From assembly GCF_036417845.1 (NCBI RefSeq), contig NC_089984.1:31159447-31223446 (forward strand): a stretch of DNA of 64,000 nucleotides, given 5' to 3'. How positions within the stretch are numbered: the stretch's first letter is position 1; every line of letters begins with the position of its first letter. The notes beneath the pieces are model-generated. The model worked only from the letters and a program-made list of their open reading frames with translations. It was not told the DNA's origin and ran no database searches. This DNA is from Apteryx mantelli. Its lineage: Eukaryota; Chordata; Aves; Apterygiformes; Apterygidae. The translations under genes and the position numbers were made by a program. Shown in pieces: positions 35,401 to 47,400 of the stretch.

Positions 35401-38400
35401 TCATGAGCTATCCGATTTCCTCCCTCAGTAAAAATGTGGCACAGCTGCTCACTCACCTATGATCAAATCACAGGGGCAAATTTCTCTGGCGCATGCTCTG
35501 CTCATTACAGAGCAGCCTCTTGAGGATGCCCTCCCTCTGATGTCATCACACAGAAATCATTCATCTCACACAAGGATGACTGCTTTTTTGTACATTGTGC
35601 TTTGGTGCTCCCTCTAATGAAAGAGTCTGAATAGCACCACCTACCTGCATAAGTTGCTTTGTCCCTTGTTGGCACAGATTTTACTCCTCCTGTTGCAACA
35701 GCAGCAAAAGAGTTTTTAATAGTCTTTCTATGCATGATCAAACTAGAAGTGTGAGATTATATGGGGAAGCTAGTAATGGAGGCAGAATATAGCTCTGTTG
35801 CATTGCATGGGGACAAACTCTTACCATTTGCTTCTGATTTTAGGCCAGCATCTGCACCATAAGAGGAGGAAAATCCCTGCTTCTCTTTCTTCAAGGTGTC
35901 TTCTGCAAAGGATCCTGAACAGGAACCAAATGTAATTAAACATCTTACACCAGCATTTCAACCTGGCCTATCTTCCTTTGTTGGCAAAAAGTATGTTTTT
36001 TACTAGGAAGCCACAACAACTCTGCCAGTTTAAACCAGTGGCTGATCTAGTTTTTGCTTTCATAGCTCCCAAGCTCCTGAGCTTTGTGAATCTCCCTGAG
36101 GCACACTCTAGAGCTTCAAATGCAAAAGTTAAACCCCTGCAAGCCAAACTTGAAGCCCTGGCAGGCATGCGGCAGGGCATTTAGCTTTTAACCAGGCTAG
36201 GTCTAAGTTAGGGTGCAGTGTGCAGAACTCTGAACTCCATAGATGGAGAAGACCCTACGGCTGCAGAGTTCACCTGTCTGCATGTGCAGGACTGGTCTTT
36301 ATCACACGAGTTCAGGCTATTTTGTTCTCACTGCAGCTGTGCCAAAGTTCAGAGTCTCTAGAATGTGCCCTGCAGATCTGGTTTGGGTGCTCTTTCCCCA
36401 TATGATCACCCTCCACTTCTCTGCTCTAAGCATACCTACATGTCCTGAGGAAGAGAAGTTACCTCCATTGAGCCCAGTGGTAGAGGCACTGAAGACTTTG
36501 CCACTGTCCTTTGTCATGATCAAGAGCTCCATCTCCTTCTTGGCTGGGACATTCTCCTTCTCCAGCAGCAGGAACTTGCAGTCTTTGCGCAGGATGTCAT
36601 CTCCCTGGGAGCTCAAAACAGTTCCCCCTGGAATATGGATAAAAGATGGGATAAGGAGGAGACAAGTCTCGGCCAACGAGTCTTAAGTACAAGTCACAGC
36701 ACAGTTGTTCATTAAAACAGAAAGTCCCATTATGATTGAGGTTGCCACTGCTATAAACCCAAGGCAAGAGACACACTGGTCACTGAAGCTGAGAGGAAAG
36801 CTGTGCATGTCATCAGATTTCTTTAGAGATGTGTATTTCATTAGCAGGGGAGTAACTGCTACTGGAAATAGAGAGCATTTGGAATCCAATCATATATGGG
36901 AAATCATTTGCTCAATAGCCTCTTTATTTCTCAAACAAACTTACTACAGAATTGTAGAAAGTCAGGCTGGAAGAGACATCCAAGGGTCTTCAAAGCCAGC
37001 AAATCTCAAGCTGAGAGCATCACCTTTAGCAGAGATACTCTGTGAAGCACAGAGTACTCTGTATCCTTGGCAGCAAGGTATGGTGATGAGGCATCAAACT
37101 GTTTGTAACTTCCTGAGGTGGCGCTCAGGCCAAACAAGACTCAGAGGCATCAGTTTGGTCACCCTCCTGCTCTTAGGCAGTATCAAGTATGTCTGAAATG
37201 GTGTACAATGGTGTGACCTTGCATGTGAATTGACACAACTCTGAAAGTTAAGGTACCCAGACATTAATTCCATCACTCGAGCACAATACCTGCAATAAAC
37301 ATGTATTAGCAACACTATCATAATTTTTATGGTATTTCTATTTTTTTAAGCCTTACCTTGGAAGTCCTCAGACTACAAAAGAAACCTAGCTTTCTTTACA
37401 GAAAAAATAAAAGACTAATTTACAGCTCTAGGAGCTTCAGAAAAAAAGCTGGAAAAGACAAATCCTAACAATTCAAAGACCAAAGGCCAGTAGAAAGACC
37501 TCAATGATTCTCATTTTAAAAAAAAACCAATACGATCATGTATGAGTCAGTTCCTTGATTGGATGAGGTTGGTACTACTGCAAAATGATGTGTAAGAGCA
37601 ACCTTGCAAATGTTTGGGCTTCAAATGAAGCATGATTTCACAGGTATGATTTTATATCCAGTTACTTGGCTATTAAGCAGAAATAGCTGTAATAAAATCA
37701 ACCAAGTTACTACAAAGTGGGGGAGACCGGAATCAGACCAGCTGATTTTCTCATTCTGAGCTTCTGGCTCATTTGCTTTCATTTCAGAAAGGCACTGGTG
37801 GGGGGCTTGGCTAGTGACCAGTTGTGCTTCTGAGGAGCCATACGTTGGAGTCAGTCAGCTGGCTGAATATCTGACTCATTTGTGTCACGATATGCTCGAA
37901 CAAGGCCAGCACTCCACACAGCTTGCACAGCCATGTCTAAACAACTGTGAATGCCACACTCACCTGCTGAGGCAGACCCGCCAGTACTAGCCATGGTGTT
38001 GCTCTGGGAACTGTTCTTCAGCCCATATGCTGCAATGAAGAAATCCCAGAATAAAAGAGTTGGAGGCTACCCACACCAGCCTTGGGCTGCACACCCTTTC
38101 AATAGCCTTTTCTCATTTGTGGCACATAGGACAACTCAAAGGAGTAAGAGCTTCCCCAGTGAATAAATGTCTAGGGCTTGCATAGGCATGGAGAGCCATT
38201 CCTGTGCATGCCAAGTGGAGGAAATGCTCCTCTGTATCCCCTTACATCACATTGCTCCACACCAGAAAAGGTGGCTATGAAGAAGCCTCTGTCAACATGA
38301 ACTTTCTAGTTGCTATGGAAAAGGCGGGAGAAGACAGCACACACTAGTGACTCACACACTTTCTCTAGGTTTAAATAGTTGCTGACCTGCGGAGGCTGCA

Positions 38401-41400
38401 GTGGCATTTTGGTTCAGAGCTGCACAGCTTGGAGACAGGTTGTTTTGAACACCAAACACTGCAGAGAAAAACAATGCAATGTGAGTTATAGGAGACCTGC
38501 AGTGCAGATACTATTCTGACTAAAAACAAAACAAAACCAGTGAAAATAATGATGACCTCAGCGAATCCTGTTGGCTTGAAACCACCTCCAGGGCTCCCAA
38601 GAAATTTCACCACCTAGCTGGATGTATCACAGGCCTAAGCATTTTTGTTCAAAGACCTTCCTTACAACACCCTTTTTGCCTCAGATCATTTTGCTGTGGA
38701 GGTTATTGTTGGTCCAGGACAATAACGGTGACCATTTCAAAACACCAGCTTGAGCTAGACCGAGAGACCACTCTCATGGCTGCGTGCACATTTCCAGAGG
38801 AGGGGATTTGAGAAAAAGGATAAATTCAGAAAACTGGTCCAGTCTGGCCAAGGAAAATTTAAAGAAATAACCACACACACAATATATCAAAGTACTGCCC
38901 AGAGAGAAGCAAATGGCTTTGAACATGGCACTTTGGGTGCCTGAATCAGTGTGGCAATGTTAGGACAGTGGTCAGACTGCTCTTACACACCCCGCTCCCA
39001 GCAGGCCTAATCAGAGTCCTGCACGGTGGTACTGTGCTGTGTAGAAAAATGGCCCAGAGCTCTTCTTTGACCAATGCTATGTCTCACTCTACAGTATCAG
39101 GTACCCTCCCTGGACCTGTGTTACTGTGAAAGGAAGAGAAATGGTTTACTAATATGGAAGAGAGTCTGCTGGAAGTTATGAGCCAGACGTAGCAAAGGAA
39201 AATTACAGATAAATTTGACAGAGGAGCAGTGGGGTCTTATGGATCAGGACATGTAAGTTTATCTTTCAAGGAGTTATCTTGAGTTGTCCTGAGGGAAGAA
39301 ACAGGCTGGCCTAACAGGTGTCATTCAAAAGAGAAGTTCCTCTTCTTGGGAAATCTCTAGTTTTCTCAGCCTCTCAAATAAAAACAGTTGGGCACTAATA
39401 GCAGCTATACAGGGCAGACCCAGAATAACTCCACTGAAATCAGAGAATAATGGTTGTGCAGACCAGTTGCTGACACCGAGGTCAGCAGCATAAGGGGAAC
39501 AGAGTGATATAGGCATCATTTCTTTGTATGTGTCTGCCAGGACTGTTGCACTGTGAAAGGGTGAAGGGAAGAAGAGAAAAATCTGACCTGTTGAGGAAGT
39601 GCTCAGGCCCGTGTTCAGAGTGGGATTGCTGGGAGCCAGGTTATTTGGAACGCCAAAGACTGCAAAAAGAAGAAGAAGTGAAACATTATTACTTCTCTGG
39701 AATCAGAATCCTAATGCCTGCAGGCCAGTGGCACAGCCACAGAAACCTAAGAGTAAGAGTCACTTGGAAACATAGTTAGTGAAAATGCACAATAATTACA
39801 CAGAGGAAAAATCTTGAAAATCATGACACAGAACCTCTCTTTTACTGAACTCACAAAGGGGAGAAAATCTTATGTCAGACAAGTTGCAATGATGGGATAA
39901 GGTTAGAAAGCAAAGCTTTTAATAGCATGCTATCTTAAAGCTTCCTCTGCTTTTTCTTTGAGCTGGAAAATGCAGCATCCCCGGCATTTAGAAATGGGCT
40001 TTCCAGGGAATAATCAGTGCCAATACTTATTGACTGTGGAAGAATCTTTGAGCGTATAAGGATTGAAAGGTTAGGCCCAGTTATTCTTACAATGGATCAG
40101 GATAATTCAATGTTAACCAGAGTCTAGCACTAGTTTTGATAAGAAACTTGAGCCTGACCTCATTGAAGTCAATAATAAAGCTTTCATTAAAGTTCAGAGA
40201 CAGATCAGGCAGTCAGGACAATTGATTCTCACAAAGGAGGATTTTCAAATACAGCCAGTGTAGCAGCAGAGAGCACCAAGTTACAGAAAAACAGAGAAAA
40301 TTCAAGCATATCCCGTCATCTCCATTCTTCCATCATTTTAATTCTCCTTGCTGTGCAGAAAAAACACTGCTATTTGACCCAGTTGTAGTATGGAGTTATG
40401 TCCTTCAAGCAAATGGTAGAACCTGGGAGGTCCAGGGAGGGTACCTGATCCTGTAGAGTGAGACATAGCATTGATCAAAGAAGAGCTCTGGGCCATGCTG
40501 TTGTGGTATCCACCAAGGGAAGACCCGGCAGGCAGAGTAGAGGACCACATGTATGAAGGGAGAGCAGTATTCAGGATGGTTGTATCATATGTCCCTGACA
40601 CTGGAAAAAAAAACAACAACACACACACAAAAATCAGTAGCGGTTTTCAACGAGACCAGGCTTGGGGCTTAGCATGCATTAGGGCATTGGAGGTTTACAT
40701 GGCTGACAACCTAATTTGCCTTAGATTTCAATTACACTAGTGGAGTCACTGAAATGAGTCACAGATTAACACAGTATAACTGATCTCAAGCACCAGCTGA
40801 TCTCAGCTGGTGAGGATTTTAACTTGAATTTTAACCCACAGAATGAAGACTGACCTGATAGCATGACCATTGAGGGGATTTCATTGTTTGTAGATGCTAT
40901 GATACCAAAACAAAACACTTAATGTACTTTGGTACAGGTTCTTGTTAATAAATCATCCTGGGGCATGAGACCTATGACTTCTGCTTCCCACATGTGTGGC
41001 TTTGGTTGGTTCACTAGTGTGTTTGGACTGAAATTCACAGTTTGAGACAGGATTTGAGCCATCAACAAGAAAAAAGGCAAGGCTTGTTCCTATATAGCGG
41101 TGGAGAAGAGCAGAGTGAATGTGAACACTGCTGCTTCAAGGCCTGAAGTGATGCTTATAAATAATAAAAGCTAGTCATAGTACTATAAGTAGCATTTCTA
41201 TTATTATTAAGCACTATTGACCTCTGAACCATACAGTGTGGCCAGTAAATCAAACACTGACACAAATGTTGTCTTCGGTGCTACCTCCACCTTGCTCTGA
41301 GATCAGAGATCACATCGCTCTAAGAAATGCTTGCTTACAGCCCTGATCTCTGTCACCAGCACTTCTGAATTAAAGTTGGATTAAAGTTGAATTAAAGCAG

Positions 41401-44400
41401 GAACTGGCCGAATTTTATGCAAGTCAGACAAGGCACTAGAAAGCCACCCAGGATGTCCCTTGGTAGGGCAATATCTGGACAGCCCTCTGGCATTTTGACC
41501 CTTTTTGTATTGCCACCACTGTCTGGGACAGAGACCATGTATTCTTGGTCTGATGTTCTTAGCGTCTGGGGGTTTCTCTGGCAGAAATTGTTTGGGATGG
41601 CTCCAGCATTGCTAACCTTCCTCTGCCAAGTACCTGACTGAGAGCTCTCAGTAACCATCTTTGTCTCCACCACAGCTTTTTTCGGTATCGGGAGAGTACT
41701 TGACGGTGATCGAGTAGGGCTGCAGCTTGCTGATCGACTTCCTTTCAGCAAACGTTTCACATCATCCAGCTCCGTCCCTGGCAGGAAAAACAAGTGTACA
41801 GGCTAGTCCAAAACCCATTGCTTCATTGATCTGTAACCAGGAATGCCTCATGCAAAGCATGAGGCAGCCAGCAAAACACAGGGTTATTTCAGAACCCTCT
41901 AGCACTTTGATTTGGGGAAATGGTGGTTCACTTTTCCAGCGACCCTTCTTGTATAATTCTGCCCTGGCTAAACCACTGGAATAGTGGAATTTACCCTGGA
42001 GTCTCTATGAAGTTGTATACTATTCTCCCCAGCAGTCTCATGCATGAGGACTAGTTGCTAGGAGGAGAGTAGCAGTGAAAGGAAAACATTTTACTGGTTC
42101 TTCAACAGGGAGTTTACAAGATGTTGATCCTTGTCCAGAACGGGACAAGATCAAACAATATAATCCTGTGCTATCTAATCCTCCTCAAGCTTGTTATTTG
42201 TGTAACAAATGTAGTGTAGGCTAATTCTGGGCAATGGCACAATTCCAAGTCACCAGATTAAAGCATTTTTCCAGAACTCTCTTTCCTTTCCTAGGACTGC
42301 ACTGACTTCAATAGCAAAGCTTCAGGGTCTCATTCTGGCAACTAAGTACAACTATATCCTTGCAAGATCACCATCTAACCCACAGAACGCCTCCTTGTTC
42401 AGAAAGGGGATACAAGTGGAATTTCTTAACAGGAGAAAGGGATGACATGCTACCTGTCATCAGGAAGGCTGGGTCCCAGAGACACTGCAGACACACCTGA
42501 AGTAGCAGTACCCCCAGTGTTACACCTGATCCCTCTGGAATAAAAGCCATGGCACTTACATCTGCCAGAGGGTGACGCGCTCTGCAGTCGGGCTCGTATT
42601 TCACTCTCTGGGAAGAGAAAAAAGCAGTTGATGAATATGGAGTGAGGTGCCCTTGTGCTCTGGGTTGGGAATAAACCTTCAGACTGAAGGGGATTTCTTC
42701 CTTCTTGCTGTCTGTGTTACCTTGCTGTTTCTTTTGAGCAGCACTCATGGCCCATGTGCATCAGCTATGCCTTGGTTTGGGTCACTTTTTGTTCTGGGGT
42801 CAGATTTTGCTACCTTTATTTCCAGAGAGCAGTATTTTACTCCCTGAGGTCCTCTGTTGAAGTAAATATCATTGGTGGCACCAGACAAACACAAGGCCTA
42901 ATTATACAGTCCTCAGTCACACTGATATTCCCTCTCATCACAATTTATTATTATTGTCCTACTGGGCAAAAACCTACAGAGCCACAAGAAGCTTCAGGAT
43001 TTTAAGAATTACTAAATACATAAATTCCCTACTACTTCTCAAATGAAATTCACACTGTCAACCCTATAACAAGCTGTAAGATCTAGTCCCTGATAACCTG
43101 CTGACTTCTCTGTTGACTCATTTAATATAACGTCCCTCTTGACGAAAAATTACATTGATATAAAACTATCAGATCATAAACAGCCATTTCTTTAAGCCAA
43201 CATGCTTGCCAAATACTCAGTTTTATTACTGGATTTTACTGTCCAGTACAAGAGACAATACTTAATCTGATTTGTTTGAGGCAAGCCTTAAAGCTTGCTG
43301 TTCATAAGCAAACTGGCCAGCCATGGTGTGTGACACACACTCCTTCAGATGAAATCTGACAGTGCATGCACTATAAATGAAACACTGGCTTTGGCACACA
43401 GGTTGAGAACCTGATGGATTAGGACTATTTTCTGAAGTAATAGGAGAAGCTGCAGCTCATTCTCTGGTGTCTGTTTTATTATGTATGGCGTAGTTCTGCT
43501 GGGAGCTTGGGCTCTCCCCCTGTGCTGTGAGGATCTCAGGTAGAATAATTGGTAACTGTGATACTCTCCAGGAGGCGTGTGCAAGAGCACCCTTTGATTT
43601 ATATCCACTGCTAAAATTAACTTGGATAAAGTGACATTAGAGCTGCCTCCTCAAGCAACTGGGAACAGATATTAAACTCCTCCAGAGCAATTTAATCCTG
43701 CTTTCTCCAATGCTGCTAATAAATTAGTAGAAGTGCTGAACAATTTAAACAATGCAGGGTTTTACAATGAGCTGGCTAAACAGACCACAGCAAGTTCACA
43801 ATTTCCTCACCATCTCCCTACTACCAGCATAAGATCATTTCAGGGAATGGCATTGTGGTTTGTCAGACAGAGCTCAGTAGAGAAACATGAATACAATTAT
43901 TGAGGTTTCTATGTTTAAATACTTCAAAAGAGGTCACAGAGCATGGATGGACTAAGTTTATGGTGGTAAACAAACAAGGCGAAAGATGATGTCCTATGCC
44001 CCCAGATGCCCAGTCCCCTAAGCAGACCCTCCTTTCCGACACGGCCCCAGCCACCACAGCCTTCACTGGGATCAAGTTTTTACACCAAGTTTGCTTAAAC
44101 AATTGCTCACAGATAAATGGTCCACATCTGCCTTGGTGCAAATTCATGTAGCTTATCCGACTGCTCTAGTTTCAAACTGATTCCAGCCAAAGAATAGGCT
44201 CATTTAACATACCCCGAACCATACCAAAGGAAACGAAGCCTCTGAAAGAACAGTATCACTCACCTCGACTTTGGCTTCGCCCTCGTGTGGAGGCAGATGC
44301 TGTGAACACCAACAAGAGAAAAGCAACATTAGACTTCACTGCCTGTTGATGCCTATGAAAATGAATGCATGGCCCTTGCTCAGAGTGCCGTGATTCAGGC

Positions 44401-47400
44401 AGTAACCTTCTTTACTTGGGGCACAGCTGGGGAAATTGAACCCTCAGAGTTTATGCCAAGCCTCCTTTACACCTCTTTAGAGGTATCTCAAGGAATATGT
44501 AGCACCTCTAGCATGTCTGGACGAGCTGCTGTTCCTGTTTATACACATAAAAGTTGTTCATAGACCTCAGTCTCACATGTCAGCAGGCCAGCAGGAAGCT
44601 AATAAGCATGTTTATACCATCGGCTGAGGTTGGACGCTGTGAAACCTTGACTCCTCTCTGAGCCAGAAAGATGGCCTAATCATATTGTTTCTCTGCCCGC
44701 ACTGAGTAAAATCTGCAGCTTAAAGAGTGGACAGGGCAAGCTCATACCTGCTGACAATATGCAGTGTAAATATGTCACTTGATATCCAGTTGATCTTTCT
44801 AGTTACACCATATAAACACGGCCAAGCCTAGAAAACAGCTAGTGGAAGCGCACATCCAACAATGGCTCAGAATTTTAAGGGGCAGGGCTTTCTCACTTGG
44901 AGATATTCCCCCAGGCATGGGACAGAAAATGTCATAAAGTCTCGCACGTCTATGTTTTCCTGTCCATGTCCTATGCTGTGTGGGAGAGGTGGGTCGTAAG
45001 GGGAGTTGAGGTTAGCAGATATACAGTAAACAGCTTTTGCTGAAATACGTATCAGCTAGAGACTCTTCTCTCAGTTGTGTTAATGTAAATCCCAAATAAT
45101 TCCTCAGAAGTCATGGAGCTGCACTGGCTGCCCAGTACAGAGGCAGCATGTGTATAGCAGGACACAGCAATCTCCTTCCACCCTTGGCAGGTTTTACCCT
45201 TCCTTGTGTTCTTACAAATGTGATGTGCAAAAAGCCACCTTAGTCACCAGCTCACAAGACCCCGCCATAACGTTCAGAGGGACAGCTCTGAAAGAACATA
45301 CCAAACTCTTTTCTGGGGAACTCAGGAGAAGAGTTAGCACTGGAGCTCCCTGCAAAGAACAGAAGGGTGTTCATTAATATTTTGTACAAGATCATAAAGA
45401 GCTTTCTGGTATCTTCCTGGTACCTGTCTGATCTCACTGGGTAACAAATATTTCCATTTAAAAAGAGCTATTCAGGACTACATAAAAGACCTGCTAATGT
45501 CCTTCAACAACAATATACCACAACAACTCTCAGGAATAAGCATTACTATAAATAGGACTCTATCATTAAAGCATGTCCGTTGTGGCTTATTTCCTAGCAA
45601 AACCACAATGGGATTCTTGTGCTATTTGAGACAATCCTGCATTAATGTCCTGGAAGTCCCAACTGACCTCACAGTGCACTACAAATTGCCCCCATTCTAT
45701 GACATGTTCTGTGATACCTTCATATGTTGCATGGCGGGTGACATAGGTTTTTCTTTCAAATGTTGAGCCAGGTGATTTGGTGAGAGTAGAGCTGGGAGAC
45801 TGGGTTTGTCTGTAGCCAGAGGATGATGATGAAGAATTCATTCTACCGCTTCCACCTATAGGTAAAACAAATCCCCGCTCAGCAAACTGAAGATATGCCC
45901 TGGATATAGAAGGGGACACTTTATGTTACTGTCTTCTGAGCTGGATAAATTTGCATTGATAACTCAAAACTAAACACGGGCAAGAACCACATTTGGATCT
46001 AACTCTGACTGTCCTCAGCATTCAGCACAGAGAGGAGTTACTTTGTGGTTTTAGAAGGAATCTTGCCAACAATGTTAACAAGAGCAGGTTTTGGCCTAAG
46101 GGGACAAATGAGCCATCTCCTCTGAGCAGGAACACATCTGGATCTGGCTGGGGCTGGGGTTTGGTTTGGATACAGATCAACCTGTAAACTCAATTGTCAT
46201 AAAACACAGACCACAAGAACTGGGAGATGCTTAAACCAAATTCAAAGTGCTGAAGGATGCAGTTCATGAGATGGAGGAAAGCAGAGATGAGCCCACTTTC
46301 CTTTCAAGACAAGTATGCACATCCCCACTTAGTCATGCCTTAGTCAGTCTACTTCCGGGAGAAGTACTGAGGTGTGTAAGGGTGTGTAAGACCCAAGGCA
46401 GCCTGGAATTTATTAGTGGCTGTTTTATTTACATACAGGAGAGAATTTCCCTTCCTAATTCACATCTGTGCTGTGGAAAGAGAATTAAGCAGCTGTAACT
46501 GATGTGTGGTTTGTGGAAGGACCAGGCTCTTGTATGACATTTAATGCTGGAGTTTGATCAGAGTGCAGCACAAGGGGAACCTAGTGATAAAGCACAATAT
46601 ATCCATGAGGAACAGCAAGATCAGACTGGACATTGTCTACTCATCAGTGCAAAAAGAGTGAGCCCTTGGGATCTCAACAGAATGCTTTCTTGCCCATTTT
46701 CCTCCTCTACAGGGACCTCTTTTGTTCTTTGGCTTCCCCACTTAATTCAGCAGAAAGAACTACAGTGACAAGTGGGCCTCTGTTGGAGGCCTTCTCCAAG
46801 CAGAGCGGGAAAGCAGGGATTAGACAACGTTCTGCAAAACTTGAAAAGCTCATTATCTCAGAAGTTCAGATTCTTTTCTCCTCCACACACTGAAAAGAAA
46901 TAACAGGGGAGATGGCAATCCTGCAGAGTCATTTAAGTTAGAGTTTGCAGGGCTGGGTTCTGGTCTCATTTAGACTGGTGCAAATCTAGACAATTAGACT
47001 GATACTTTCACTGGAGTTATTTCACCTCTTCCCTGAGGTGAAGTGACTCCACACTCTGGGCTTTAATTGGTAAGGAGCTGACTGTCTGTCAGCTTGGAGT
47101 GTGGCTAATTCTCCCTCTGAGCTTTCAAACTACACTGCACCCCCTCAGACTTGTCAGGTATTTTAGGGCATGGAGAATGCGTTCTGAAACACCCGCTACC
47201 CAGTCTGTCCCATTGGGGGACAGAGAGAGGGGTGTGCCAGAAACTTGGCTGTGAAGTTTATTCTCCAGAAACCTTCACTATGGCAATCTAGAAGCTGGAG
47301 GAAGAACATTTGTTGAGAAGAACCCTATTTTTACGGAAGAGAGAGAAAGTGCTTAGCTGGTGGGTCCAGAAAATCTTCCAGGTGGTTCAAAGTGCTAAAG

